In this document: positions 33,814 through 44,104 of the stretch, piece after piece | Layout: each line of letters opens with the position of its first letter | Numbering within the stretch: the stretch's first letter is position 1 | Origin: VBDM01 sp035651815 | Lineage (GTDB): Bacteria > Pseudomonadota > Gammaproteobacteria > Burkholderiales > SG8-39 | Direction of reading: 5' to 3' | DNA: 64,000 nt | Assembly: GCA_035651815.1 (NCBI GenBank) | Contig: DASRFB010000071.1 | Span: forward strand, 1 to 64,000 | Made by a program: the position numbers and the translations under genes | Notes under the pieces: generated by a model | Told to the model about the DNA's origin: nothing | The model's input: the letters and a program-made list of their open reading frames with translations, nothing else | The model's database searches: none

Positions 33814-34265
33814 GCGGCCTCCCCGGCGGCGCGCCTGACCGCGCGCAGGATGCGCATGTGCGTGCCGCAGCGGCAGAGGTTGCCGTCCATGGCCTTGCGG
33901 ATGTCGGTGTCGCTCGGCTTCGGATTCCTCGCGAGCAAGGCCGCGGCGGTCATGACCATCCCGTTGATGCAGTAGCCGCACTGCGCCGCCTGCTCCTCGA
34001 TGAAGGCCTTCTGCACCGGGTGCGGCTTCTCCGGCGTGCCGAGGCCCTCGATGGTGACGACCTTGCCTTTCACCGTCGATACCGGGACCGAGCACGAGCG
34101 CATCGCCCTGCCGTCGATATGGACCGTGCACGCGCCGCATTGCGCGAGGCCGCATCCGAACTTCGGCCCGTCGAGGTCGAGCTCGTTGCGCAGCACGTAG
34201 AGCAGCGGCGTGTCGGGCGCCGCCTTGACGGCGTGCGGCTTGCCGTTGACGTTGATCGTCGTCAT
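33810..34265 (-). CDS. (2Fe-2S) small subunit, isoquinoline 1-oxidoreductase type
   Basis: A 151-residue electron-transfer subunit. The plant-type cluster is in CGLAQCGACTV with RSC further on, and the second cluster in CGYCINGMV with NLCRCGTHMRI, the eight Cys expected of this family. It has no signal peptide and would be exported with its Tat-bearing partner IorB, whose gene overlaps it. It lies 13 bases after the NMT1-like lipoprotein gene. Confidence 0.92.
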   Translation of the reverse strand: MTTINVNGKPHAVKAAPDTPLLYVLRNELDLDGPKFGCGLAQCGACTVHIDGRAMRSCSVPVSTVKGKVVTIEGLGTPEKPHPVQKAFIEEQAAQCGYCINGMVMTAAALLARNPKPSDTDIRKAMDGNLCRCGTHMRILRAVRRAAGEAA

Positions 34266-34278
34266 GCCTGTTCCTCCG

Positions 34279-35289
34279 TCAGCGCGCCATCGCGGCGCGA
34301 TAGAACGTATCGTCGTAGTACTTCGCCGGATCGGCGAGCGTCTTCTGCGGCTTGCCGTACTCGGAGCGCAGGCCGAGGACCGTCTTCACGCCCTCGAGAT
34401 CGATCTGCGCCCGGCGCTGGAAACCGTCCGTCGGCGAAAGCAGGATCCGGTACGAGGTCTCGGCGCCTTGCGCTCCGGCCTGCGGCAGGTTCTTCAGGAA
34501 GATCGCGATCGCCTCGTCCTTGTTGCGCGGATCGTAGAGCCATTCCACCGCGTCGACATAGGCCCGGATGTAGCCGATCACGGCCTCGCGATGGGCGTCG
34601 GCCCAGCTCTTGCGCGCGCCGCCGACGAGCCCCTGGTAGCGCCCGAGCACGTCGATCGCGTTCGCGAGCCGGTTGAAGCCCTTCGCCTCGGCCTGCACCT
34701 CGAACGGCGACAGCAGCAGCGTGCCCGCGTGCTTCTGCTCCATGAGCTGCTGGAAGCGCTGCAGCACGCCGCCCGCGGACACGGTCTGGTAGTCGCGGCC
34801 GTGGACGAGGCCGTTGCGCTCCAGGATCTCGAGCAGCACGAAGGCATAGCCGGTCGTGAGCGCGTCGACCGAGAGCGTCTTCCCGCGGAGATCGTCGAAA
34901 GTGCGCACGCCCGGGATCGTGACGAGCCGCAGGAACCCGTTGTCGCCGCCCATGAACGCGAACAGGTCCGGGCCGATCTTCGGCACCTCGCCCTGTCCTT
35001 CGCGGTACGCGATCAGATTGTCGACCGCGGTCATGGCGATGTCGAACTTGCCGTCGATCAGGTTGGTGAGCTGGAACACCGAGCTCGGCGTCGGCGTGAC
35101 CTTCACCTCGATCCCGTTCCGCGCGAAGAAGCCCTTCTCCTGCGCCACCCACACCGGCCAGTTGAAGCCGCCCGGGAACACGATCAGGTTGACGGGCGTG
35201 AGCGTCCTCGGCGGCTCGGGCGCCACCGAAGCGCACGAGACGAGCGCAAGCGAGAGCATGAGCCCGAAGGCTCGGATGAGAACCTGCAT
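34279..35289 (-). CDS. ABC transporter substrate-binding lipoprotein (NMT1/SsuA-like)
   Basis: A 336-residue periplasmic binding protein. A signal ends in the lipobox ALVSC (Cys19), and the mature part has the NMT1/THI5-like fold (PVWVAQEKGFFARNGIEVKV, then TNLIDGKFDIAMTAVDN). Relatives bind sulfonates, pyrimidines or aromatic acids. No permease or ATPase gene adjoins it. Placement between an extradiol dioxygenase and IorAB suggests it captures the substrate of this operon. Confidence 0.87.
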   Translation of the reverse strand: MQVLIRAFGLMLSLALVSCASVAPEPPRTLTPVNLIVFPGGFNWPVWVAQEKGFFARNGIEVKVTPTPSSVFQLTNLIDGKFDIAMTAVDNLIAYREGQGEVPKIGPDLFAFMGGDNGFLRLVTIPGVRTFDDLRGKTLSVDALTTGYAFVLLEILERNGLVHGRDYQTVSAGGVLQRFQQLMEQKHAGTLLLSPFEVQAEAKGFNRLANAIDVLGRYQGLVGGARKSWADAHREAVIGYIRAYVDAVEWLYDPRNKDEAIAIFLKNLPQAGAQGAETSYRILLSPTDGFQRRAQIDLEGVKTVLGLRSEYGKPQKTLADPAKYYDDTFYRAAMAR

Positions 35290-35298
35290 ATCTCCTCC

Positions 35299-36228
35299 TT
35301 ACGCCGCTGATTTCAGCGAGGCCTTGCCGCCTTTGGGTTTCTTCTCTTCCCTGAATTCCGGTATGTCCGGCCGCGCGCCCCACATGCAGAACGATTCAGG
35401 CGCGAACGGAAACTGGCGCGGGCGGTAGCCGGCCTCGTCCTCGGGCCGGATATGCTTCACCCCGACCGAGTATTCGTACACCATGCCGTCGGGCCCCTCG
35501 AAGTAGAGGAACACCGCCGACGACGACGGATGCCGCCCGGGCCCGAAGACGATCTTCACGCCCTTCTCGCGCAGGAAGTAGTACGAGCGCATGACGTCGT
35601 CGATGTCCTCGACCTGGTGGTTGATGTGCTGCACGCCGGGGTGCGGCGACGGGAACAGGGCGAGCGAATGATGGATCGTGCCGATGCGGAGCAGCGGCGC
35701 GTCGCCGATCCAGTCGGAGACGCGCGCGTTGCAGATCTTCGTCCAGAAGGCCTCGTCGCGCGCCGCGTTCGAGGTGCGCAGGCCGATGTGGCTGAAGTGC
35801 GTGATGCCGGCGTCGCGCGCCGGGTGATAGCGCAGCCCCGAATGGTAGGGACGCGCCACGATCTCGATGCGGTTCCCGCTCGGATCGCTCGAGGCGACGA
35901 AGGCGCGCACGCGGCGCCGCTCGCACTCGTCCTTGGTGCCGTAGTGGACCGGGCGGCCGGCCTTCTCGAGCTCGACCGCGGCGGCGTCGAGCGCCTCGGG
36001 ATCGCGCAGGTCGAACCCGACCGCATGGTCGTTCGCCTCGCCCTCGAAGTACACGAGCGTGTGGTCGCGCGTGTCGCCGCGCGCGCCCGCCTTGTCCGAG
36101 CGGAAGTAGGCGGCCTTGCCCTCGCGTGCCACCAGCTGCAGCCCGACGATCGTCGTCGCGTACTCGACCGCGGACTCGAGGTCGGGCGTGCCGATCCGGA
36201 GGTAGCGGATGTCGTGCAGGTCGATCAT
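35299..36228 (-). CDS. Extradiol ring-cleavage dioxygenase (VOC, catechol 2,3-dioxygenase type)
   Basis: A 309-residue type I extradiol dioxygenase with two vicinal-oxygen-chelate modules. Likely Fe(II) ligands are the His in ITHFSHIGL, the His in the HHSLALF / GVQHINHQVED region and the Glu in MVYEYSVG, the normal two-His-one-Glu set. It should cleave a catechol-like ring next to the hydroxyls. It is the first of seven tightly spaced minus-strand genes. Its ATG lies only 6 bases from palindromic repeat copy C, and no clear ribosome site is present, since the repeat occupies that place. Confidence 0.85.
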   Translation of the reverse strand: MIDLHDIRYLRIGTPDLESAVEYATTIVGLQLVAREGKAAYFRSDKAGARGDTRDHTLVYFEGEANDHAVGFDLRDPEALDAAAVELEKAGRPVHYGTKDECERRRVRAFVASSDPSGNRIEIVARPYHSGLRYHPARDAGITHFSHIGLRTSNAARDEAFWTKICNARVSDWIGDAPLLRIGTIHHSLALFPSPHPGVQHINHQVEDIDDVMRSYYFLREKGVKIVFGPGRHPSSSAVFLYFEGPDGMVYEYSVGVKHIRPEDEAGYRPRQFPFAPESFCMWGARPDIPEFREEKKPKGGKASLKSAA

Positions 36229-36234
36229 TCAGCT

Positions 36235-36353
36235 GTCATTCTGAGCGCAGCGAAGAATCTGCTTTTGCTTGTCATTCTGAGCGCAGCGAAGAATCTGCTT
36301 TTCGTCGTGCGACACGAAAAGCAGATCCTTCGCCAAAAGCGGCTCAGGATGAC
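36235..36353. repeat. Dispersed palindromic repeat, copy C (duplicated left arm)
   Basis: The left arm (GTCATTCTGAGCGCAGCG then AAGAATCTGCTTTT) occurs twice in tandem, at 36235-36266 and from 36271, before one right arm ending at GGATGAC. A TCGTCGTGCGACA loop joins the arms. It fills most of the gap between the mmsA stop and the dioxygenase start. Partial duplication suggests slippage or nested insertion. Confidence 0.85.
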
Positions 36354-36374
36354 CGGTTCGCATTCGCTCACCGG

Positions 36375-37901
<1,527 letters not shown>

Positions 37902-37978
37902 GCGGACCTCTTCGAGAAAAAATGGGGAGCGGCGAGCGGGCGCTGCTGGGATGCGGGGAATTATAGCGGGTTCCCGGA

Positions 37979-38012
37979 TACAATCCGCTCGGGCGCCCGA
38001 GCGCCCCTTTTT
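37979..38012 (+). promoter_or_regulatory. TACAAT box and 16-base palindrome before an MFS gene
   Basis: A TACAAT (-10-like) hexamer at 37979-37984 is followed by the perfect palindrome GCTCGGGCGCCCGAGC at 37987-38002. The same bases can fold as a GGGCGC-CCGA-GCGCCC hairpin followed by CTTTTT, which runs straight into the ATG at 38013. It could be an operator, an attenuator, or a terminator-like structure; no normal ribosome site is visible. Confidence 0.4.
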
Positions 38013-39242
38013 ATGGCCGAAGCCACCGTCCCCGCCGACCGCTACGCCGCCTTCAGGGTGCGCGACTTCCGCCTGTTCGCGGTGGTCGTGCTGCTCTCGG
38101 CCGTGCTCCAGCAGACGCAGGCGGTCGCCCTCGGCTGGGACATGTACAACCGGACCGGGTCCGCGATGGCGCTCGGGCTGATCGGGCTTTCGCAGTTCGT
38201 GCCGGCCATGCTGTTCTTCCTTCCCGCGGGCGAGATCGCCGACCGCTTCGACCGGCGCAAGGTGATGATCGCCTCGTTCGTGCTCTGGGGCACGGCCTCG
38301 ACCGGCCTGGCGGCCGCCGCGATCGCGGGCGCCGGAGCGGGCTGGCTCTACTTCTTCGCGGCCGTTAGCACGACCGGACATGTCATCAACCGGCCGGCGA
38401 GAGACGCCCTGCTTCCCCAGCTCGTCCCCGGCCCGGTGTTCCCGAACGCCGTCGTGTGGAGCTCGAGCCTGTATCAGCTGGCGTCGATCTCGGGACCGGC
38501 GGTCGCCGGCTCGATGATCGCGGTCTACGGGGGCGCGAGCATCGTGTACGGCACGAACGCCGTGCTGATCCTCGTCGCGCTCGTGCTCGCGACGCGCATC
38601 CCAGCGCGCGCGGCGCTCCCGGCGCGCCGCGCGACCACCTGGAGCGACCTGTTCGCCGGGCTCGCGCACGTCTGGCGCACGCCCGTCGTCCTCGGCGTCA
38701 TGTCGCTCGACCTGCTCGCCGTGATCTTCGCCAGCGCGACCGCACTGCTCCCGCTCTACGCGCGCGACATCCTGCACGTCGGCCCGCGCGAGCTCGGCTG
38801 GCTCTCGGCCGCGCCCGCGATGGGCGCGCTCGGGATGGCGTTCCTGCAGGGCGCGCGCGAGCCGCGGCACGTCGGGCGGGCGTTCTTCATCTCGATCGCG
38901 GGCTACGGCCTGGCGACGGCGGTGTTCGGGATGTCGACCTCGTTCTGGCTTTCGCTCGCGGCGCTGGTCGGCGTCGGCGCGATGGACAACATCAGCGTGG
39001 TGATCCGGCAGACGGTGGTGCAGCTGTATACGCCGGACGAAGTGCGCGGCCGCGTGTCGGCGGTGAACCGGGTGTTCATCCAGTCGTCGAATCAGCTGGG
39101 GGCGTTCGAGTCGGGGGCGCTGGCGATGCTGACGACGCCGGTGTTCGCGGTGGTGGCGGGCGGAATCGTTACGGTGGCGATCGCGGCCGCCGGAGTCCGG
39201 ATATTTCCGGAGCTGAGAAGACTGGGAAGCCTTCCGCGTTAA
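38013..39242 (+). CDS. MFS transporter (EntS/MFS_3-like)
   Basis: A 409-residue inner-membrane transporter with about twelve hydrophobic segments. The cytoplasmic loop motif GEIADRFDRRKVM between helices 2 and 3 is the major facilitator signature. The NRPARDALLPQLVP and YTPDEVRGRVSAVNRVFI stretches mark the MFS_3/EntS-type exporters. It is divergent from mmsA and converges with another MFS gene 5 bases away. Export of a metabolite or siderophore is the family role; the substrate is unknown. The start follows a hairpin rather than a ribosome site. Confidence 0.85.
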   Translation: MAEATVPADRYAAFRVRDFRLFAVVVLLSAVLQQTQAVALGWDMYNRTGSAMALGLIGLSQFVPAMLFFLPAGEIADRFDRRKVMIASFVLWGTASTGLAAAAIAGAGAGWLYFFAAVSTTGHVINRPARDALLPQLVPGPVFPNAVVWSSSLYQLASISGPAVAGSMIAVYGGASIVYGTNAVLILVALVLATRIPARAALPARRATTWSDLFAGLAHVWRTPVVLGVMSLDLLAVIFASATALLPLYARDILHVGPRELGWLSAAPAMGALGMAFLQGAREPRHVGRAFFISIAGYGLATAVFGMSTSFWLSLAALVGVGAMDNISVVIRQTVVQLYTPDEVRGRVSAVNRVFIQSSNQLGAFESGALAMLTTPVFAVVAGGIVTVAIAAAGVRIFPELRRLGSLPR

Positions 39243-39247
39243 CGATC

Positions 39248-40399
39248 CTATAGCTTCTCGAGATTCCGCCTCAGCCAGATTCCGAGCAGCAGGTACCCGA
39301 CCCCGAACGCCACGATCGACGGCGCGTAGTCGAGCAGCCCCACGCTGAACCCCATCCCCGCCGCCCCCACCGCCTGCCCGATCGCCCACGCCGACGAGTA
39401 CATCGCGACGCCCGTCCCTCGCGCGGTCGACGACATCTCGGTCGCCTTGAGCTGCAGCGTGTTGTGCAGCATGTAGAACGAGAACCCGAGACCGATTGTG
39501 CAAACGAACAGCACCGGCCACAGCGGGATGAACGCCGTCGCCGCGAAGAAGATGCAGCACCAGATCCCGCCCCAGAGCACCAGTCCCCGCTGCCCCAGCT
39601 CCATCAGCAGCCGCCGCACCATGAGGCCGTAGAAGATGCCGCCGACGCCGAAGCCCGCGAGGATCGCGCCCGCGAGCGTGAGGCTCATCCCGAACTTCAC
39701 CTTGAAATACGCCCCGAGGAACGAGAACGGCCCGAAGAAGAAGAACGTCTCGATCGCGCCGACCGCGAGCACGCGCCGCACGCGCGGCTCGTGCGCGAGG
39801 CGCAGGTGCGTCGCGAACGGGTTGCCCTCGATCTTCTTCCCGAGGTCGCCGGCCCACTGGCCGCGCGTGCGCACGAGGAGCACGGTCGCGACGAAGAGGA
39901 AGATCGTGCCGATCAGCGCGAAGGTGCCGCGCCAGCCGACGAGGTCCGTCACGGCGCCGCCGATGAAGGGCCCGAGCGCCTGGCCCGAGATCGTGCCCAT
40001 CACGAAGCGCGCGATCACGGGCTGCCGATCGGCCACCGCGACGCGGTCGCCGATGTACGCCATGCCGAGGATCACCGGCGTCGACGCGAAGGCGCCGGTG
40101 ACGAAGCGCATCGCCGAGAGCGACGCGATGCCCTGGGCGAGCGCGCAGCCGTAGCAGCCCGCGCCGGCGCAGAACAGCGTCAGCGTGACGACGCGGAGCT
40201 TCCCGAAGCGGTCGCCGAGCGGCCCGTGGACGAGCTGCGCGCAGGCGTACGCGATCGCGTAAGCGGTGATGACGACCGCGGTTGCCGACACGCTCGCGCC
40301 GAAGTCCGCCGCGAGCTGCGGCAGCATCGGCTCGATGACCCGCAGCGCAATGCCGGAATTGGTGCTCGCGAGCGCGAGAAGGAGGATGGCTTCGCGCAC
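39248..40399 (-). CDS. MFS transporter (arabinose-efflux-like)
   Basis: A 383-residue membrane protein with about twelve transmembrane segments. The first helix (LLLALASTNSGIALRVIEPMLPQLAADFG) and GPLGDRFGKLRVV between helices 2 and 3 are major facilitator marks. Relatives export drugs or sugars. The start is GTG, only 3 bases from palindromic repeat copy D, with no ribosome site; the native 5' end may have been altered by the repeat. It converges with the MFS gene at 38013-39242, to which it is not closely similar. Confidence 0.82.
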   Translation of the reverse strand: MREAILLLALASTNSGIALRVIEPMLPQLAADFGASVSATAVVITAYAIAYACAQLVHGPLGDRFGKLRVVTLTLFCAGAGCYGCALAQGIASLSAMRFVTGAFASTPVILGMAYIGDRVAVADRQPVIARFVMGTISGQALGPFIGGAVTDLVGWRGTFALIGTIFLFVATVLLVRTRGQWAGDLGKKIEGNPFATHLRLAHEPRVRRVLAVGAIETFFFFGPFSFLGAYFKVKFGMSLTLAGAILAGFGVGGIFYGLMVRRLLMELGQRGLVLWGGIWCCIFFAATAFIPLWPVLFVCTIGLGFSFYMLHNTLQLKATEMSSTARGTGVAMYSSAWAIGQAVGAAGMGFSVGLLDYAPSIVAFGVGYLLLGIWLRRNLEKL

Positions 40400-40402
40400 G
40401 AA

Positions 40403-40479
40403 GTCATCCCGAGCGAAGCGAAGGATCTGCTTTACCGATCGAGAAGCAGATTCTTCGTCGCTTCGCTCCTCAGAATGAC
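40403..40479. repeat. Dispersed palindromic repeat, copy D
   Basis: A 77-base imperfect inverted repeat: left arm GTCATCCCGAGCGAAGCG with AAGGATCTGCTTT, right arm AGAAGCAGATTCTTCG with CTCCTCAGAATGAC, centre ACCGATCG. It fills the gap between the stop of the Bug-type receptor gene (7 bases away) and the GTG start of an MFS gene (3 bases away). Confidence 0.85.
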
Positions 40480-40486
40480 AAGGACG

Positions 40487-41461
40487 TCACTGCACGTGCG
40501 CGCCGGATTCCTTCACGACCTTGCCCCACTTGTCGTAGTCCTCCTTGAGGAACTTCGCGAACTGGGCAGGCGTGTCGGGCGCGGGGTCCATGCCGGTGGG
40601 ATCGAGCAGCTTCTTCACCTCGCTGTCGCCGAGGAGCTTCGTGATGTCGCCGGCGAGCTGGCTCACGATCTCCTTGGGCGTTCCCGCGGGCGCGAGCATC
40701 CCGATCCACACCACCGCCTCGAAGCCGGGCACCCCGGCCTCGGCGATCGTCGGCACGTTCGGGAGGTCGGGCCAGCGCTTCGGCGTGCTCACGCCGAGCG
40801 CCTTCAGGCGACCCGACTTGGTTTGCGGGATCGCGATCGGGGTGCCGACGAAGCTCACCTTGATGATCCCCGACATCAGGTCCTGCTGCGCCGGGCCGCT
40901 GCCCTTGTAGGGCACGTGGTTCATCTTGATGCCCGCCATGTACATGAAGAGCTCGGTCACCAGGTGCTGCGCGCCGCCGTTGCCCGAGCTCGCGAAGTCG
41001 ATCTTGCCCGGGTTCTTCTTCGCGAGCGCGATCAGCTCCTTCACCGAGCTCACCCCGAGCGAGGGATGCACGACCAGCACGTAAGGCCCCTCGGCGATCT
41101 TCATCACGGGGTCGAAATCCTTGAGCGCGTCGTACGGCAGCTTCTTGTACACGTGCGGCGCGATCACGAACGGGCTCGCCGTGAGCAGCAGCGTGTAGCC
41201 GTCGGCCTTCGACTTCGCGACGTAGTCGCTGCCGATCGTGCCGCCCGCGCCGGCGCGGTTCTCGACGAAGAACTGCTGGCCCATCGTCTCCGAGAGCTTC
41301 TGCGCGATGATGCGCCCCGGGACGTCGGTCGTCCCGCCGGGCGAGAGCGGTATGACGATGCGCACCGGGTGATCGGGGTACTTCTGCGCGAATGACGGCG
41401 CCGCGAGCGCCAGTCCCCAGGCCAGCGCCGTCGCCTGGATCAGTTTCGTTGCACGGATCAT
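40487..41461 (-). CDS. Tripartite tricarboxylate transporter substrate-binding protein (Bug family)
   Basis: A 324-residue periplasmic receptor with a Sec signal (cleavage near SFAQ, about residue 25). The Bug hallmarks are YPDHPVRIVIPLSPGGTTDV, ENRAGAGGTIGSD and the VPYKGSGPAQQDLMSG loop. These proteins bind small carboxylates in betaproteobacteria. No tctA or tctB gene is nearby, so it is an orphan receptor, as is common in the group. GGAGAG precedes the ATG. It could feed the neighbouring acid catabolism. Confidence 0.92.
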   Translation of the reverse strand: MIRATKLIQATALAWGLALAAPSFAQKYPDHPVRIVIPLSPGGTTDVPGRIIAQKLSETMGQQFFVENRAGAGGTIGSDYVAKSKADGYTLLLTASPFVIAPHVYKKLPYDALKDFDPVMKIAEGPYVLVVHPSLGVSSVKELIALAKKNPGKIDFASSGNGGAQHLVTELFMYMAGIKMNHVPYKGSGPAQQDLMSGIIKVSFVGTPIAIPQTKSGRLKALGVSTPKRWPDLPNVPTIAEAGVPGFEAVVWIGMLAPAGTPKEIVSQLAGDITKLLGDSEVKKLLDPTGMDPAPDTPAQFAKFLKEDYDKWGKVVKESGAHVQ

Positions 41462-41499
41462 GGGGTCTCTCCTTCGTCCTCGTTGCTCCGCGGCCTCTC

Positions 41500-42426
41500 C
41501 TACCCCCTGTACACCGGCTCCGGCTGCGTGAAGAAGGCGTGCAGGATGTGGTAGACCATCAGGTAGTTCTTCTGTTGAAAGCTCGCGTGCGAGATGCCGG
41601 CCATCACCGAGAAGCTCTTGTCCGGGTTCGGCAGCCCCTCGAAGAACTGGATCAGGTCGTCGAAGCTCGCGATGCCGTCCCATTGCCCGCGCATGATGAG
41701 GGTCGGCACCGTGATCTTCGCGGGATCGACGATCGGCAGCTTCGAGCACATGTCGACGTAGGTGCCGGTGGGCACCGAGCCGTCGAGAGCGACGATCTGC
41801 TCGGCGAAGGCCTCGATCGTCGCCTCGTCCGCCGTCCCCGGGTGGTCGCGGTCGAAGATGCTGTGCACGAACGCCTTGTCGATCGGACGGCGGTTGGTGG
41901 CGGCGAACTGCGCCAATTTCTTCCGGCGCTCGGCGAGCGTCGGGCTGCCTTCGCCGGTCCAGACGAAGGCGTCGAGCGCGAGGCGCGCGACGCGCTCGGG
42001 ATGGCGCTGCGCGAACAGCGCCGCGCGCAGCGCGCCCGACGAGATCCCGTACACGAGCAGTTTCTTCGCGCCGGTCGTCTTGAGGATGTAGTCGGTGCCG
42101 GCCTTCAGGTCGTCGGCGCCGTTCGCGATGTCGCTGTTGATCGGGCGCTTCTTGTCCGAGCGCCCGTAGCCCTCGTGGTCCATGCACCAGGTGTCGAAGC
42201 CGCGCGCCGCGAACCACTCCATCACCGAGGAGTCGGGCCGCCCGGGGACGTGCAGGTCGAAGGTCGGCTGCGACGCCATCGAAGAGCCGTGCACGAACAG
42301 GATCGTGCCCTGCTTCGCGGTCCCGGCCGCGTTCGCCTTCTGCCACAGGAAAAGACGGACGTCGCCCTTCTTCGTCCAGTGCTCCCGGCCCTCGATCGCC
42401 GGGCGTACCACCGCCGAATTCATCAC
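41500..42426 (-). CDS. Alpha/beta hydrolase
   Basis: A 308-residue serine hydrolase. The nucleophile elbow is GISSG (YGISSGALRA), the oxyanion region LFVHGSSM, and the C-terminal His lies in GISHASFQQ. It has no signal peptide. It is divergent from a 2-hydroxymuconic semialdehyde dehydrogenase gene, which raises the possibility of a role on ring-fission products or their esters; this is inference from position only. Confidence 0.83.
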   Translation of the reverse strand: MMNSAVVRPAIEGREHWTKKGDVRLFLWQKANAAGTAKQGTILFVHGSSMASQPTFDLHVPGRPDSSVMEWFAARGFDTWCMDHEGYGRSDKKRPINSDIANGADDLKAGTDYILKTTGAKKLLVYGISSGALRAALFAQRHPERVARLALDAFVWTGEGSPTLAERRKKLAQFAATNRRPIDKAFVHSIFDRDHPGTADEATIEAFAEQIVALDGSVPTGTYVDMCSKLPIVDPAKITVPTLIMRGQWDGIASFDDLIQFFEGLPNPDKSFSVMAGISHASFQQKNYLMVYHILHAFFTQPEPVYRG

Positions 42427-42496
42427 TGCTCCCGCGGAAAAGTTCGAAGTGTAGCATTAGAATGCCGAGCATCCGCCCCGCGTTCCCGGAGTCCCC

Positions 42497-43969
42497 ATGA
42501 CCGCCAACCTCAAAGTCGTCGAGCGCAAGAACTACGTCAACGGCGAGTTCCTGAGCTCGAGCAAGCAGTTCACCAAGCTCAATCCGGTCGACGGCACGGT
42601 CGTCGCGCAGGTGCACGAGGCCGACCGCGCGATGGTCGACGCCGCCGTGCAGGCCGCGAAGAAGGCGCTGAAAGGCCCGTGGGGCAAGATGCCGCTGCAG
42701 CAGCGCGTCGACCTGCTGCGCAAGGTCGCCGACGGCGTCGAGAAGCGCTTCGACGATTTCCTCAAGGCCGAGGTCGCGGACACCGGCAAGCCGGCCTCGC
42801 TCGCGAGCCATCTCGACATCCCGCGCGGCGCGGCGAACTTCCGCGTCTTCGCCGACATCGTGCGCACCTACGGCACCGAGTCCTATTTTCTCGACACGCC
42901 CGACGGCAAGGGCGCGGTGAACTACGCGCTGAGGAAGCCCCTCGGCGTGATCGGCGTCATCGCGCCGTGGAACCTGCCCCTGCTGCTGCTCACGTGGAAG
43001 CTCGCGCCCGCGCTCGCCGCCGGCAACTGCATCGTCGCCAAGCCGTCGGAAGAGACGCCCTCGACCGCGACGCTGCTCGCCGAGGTGATGCACGACTGCG
43101 GCGTGCCGCCCGGCGTGTACAACGTCGTGCACGGCTTCGGACCCGACTCCGCGGGCGAGTTCATCACCACGCATCCCGAGGTGAACGGCATCACCTTCAC
43201 CGGCGAGACGACGACCGGCTCGGCGATCATGAAGGCGGTCGCGCCGACGGTGAAGCCGATCTCCTTCGAGCTGGGCGGCAAGAACGCCGGCATCGTCTTC
43301 GCCGACTGCGACTTCGACGCCGCCGTCGCCGGCATGGCGAACGCGATCTTCTCGAACTGCGGCCAGGTGTGCCTCGCGCCCGAGCGCGTCTACATCGAGC
43401 GGCCGATCTTCGAGCGCTTCGTCGCGGCGCTCAAGGCGAAGGCCGAGGCCCTGGTCATGGCGTGGCCGCACGAGGGGACGTGCACCATGGGGCCGCTCAT
43501 CTCGAAGCAGCACCGCGAGAAAGTGCTTTCTTATTACGACCTCGCGGCGAAAGAAGGCGCGAAGGTCGTCACCGGCGGCGGCGTCCCGAAGTTCGGCGAC
43601 GCGCGCGACAACGGCTGCTACATCCAGCCGACGCTCTGGACCGGTCTCGCCGAGACCGCGCGCACCGTGAAGGAGGAGATCTTCGGACCGTGCGCGCACC
43701 TCGCGCCCTTCGACCGCGAGGAGGAAGCGATCGCAATGGCGAACGATACGAAGTACGGCCTCGCCTCCACTGTGTGGACGACGAACCTCTCGCGCGGCCA
43801 CCGCGTCGGCCAGGCGATGGAGGTCGGCATCTCGTGGGTGAATTGCTGGTTCCTGCGCGACCTGCGCACGCCCTTCGGCGGCGCGAAGCTCTCGGGCATC
43901 GGCCGCGAAGGCGGGCTGCACTCGCTCAACTTCTACTCGGAGCCGATGAACGTCTGCATCAAGCTCTGA
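42497..43969 (+). CDS. 2-hydroxymuconic semialdehyde dehydrogenase
   Basis: A 490-residue NAD-dependent aldehyde dehydrogenase of the DmpC/XylG type. The cofactor motif IAPWNLPLLLLTWKLAPALA, Glu in FELGGKNAGIVF, catalytic Cys in NCGQVCLAPERVY, and a C-terminus RTPFGGAKLSGIGREGG with SLNFYSE and NVCIKL match this branch well. It oxidises the semialdehyde formed by extradiol cleavage of catechol. The GGAG site 5 bases before the ATG supports the start. It is separate from the dioxygenase gene at 35.3 kb but fits the same route. Confidence 0.87.
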   Translation: MTANLKVVERKNYVNGEFLSSSKQFTKLNPVDGTVVAQVHEADRAMVDAAVQAAKKALKGPWGKMPLQQRVDLLRKVADGVEKRFDDFLKAEVADTGKPASLASHLDIPRGAANFRVFADIVRTYGTESYFLDTPDGKGAVNYALRKPLGVIGVIAPWNLPLLLLTWKLAPALAAGNCIVAKPSEETPSTATLLAEVMHDCGVPPGVYNVVHGFGPDSAGEFITTHPEVNGITFTGETTTGSAIMKAVAPTVKPISFELGGKNAGIVFADCDFDAAVAGMANAIFSNCGQVCLAPERVYIERPIFERFVAALKAKAEALVMAWPHEGTCTMGPLISKQHREKVLSYYDLAAKEGAKVVTGGGVPKFGDARDNGCYIQPTLWTGLAETARTVKEEIFGPCAHLAPFDREEEAIAMANDTKYGLASTVWTTNLSRGHRVGQAMEVGISWVNCWFLRDLRTPFGGAKLSGIGREGGLHSLNFYSEPMNVCIKL

Positions 43970-44104
43970 AGGGCCCGCGCCCCGGGAAAAGGCTGATCCG
44001 AAGCAGGTTTTTCCCTAGATCGCCCGCCGCGCCGTGATATTTGTCGGCCCCGGGGGCGGCCGAACGTTGCCGGCCGAACCGGCCCGGCACAGACTCGCGC
44101 CGTC

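Noticed and set aside
36235..36353. CRISPR array, because of repeated units
   Set aside because: Only two left arms occur, with a 4-base gap and a matching inverted arm; no regular spacers and no cas genes.
43970..44104. Possible small gene or terminator after the HMS dehydrogenase
   Set aside because: Only GC-rich short inverted repeats without a T-run and no frame with a start and ribosome site were seen.
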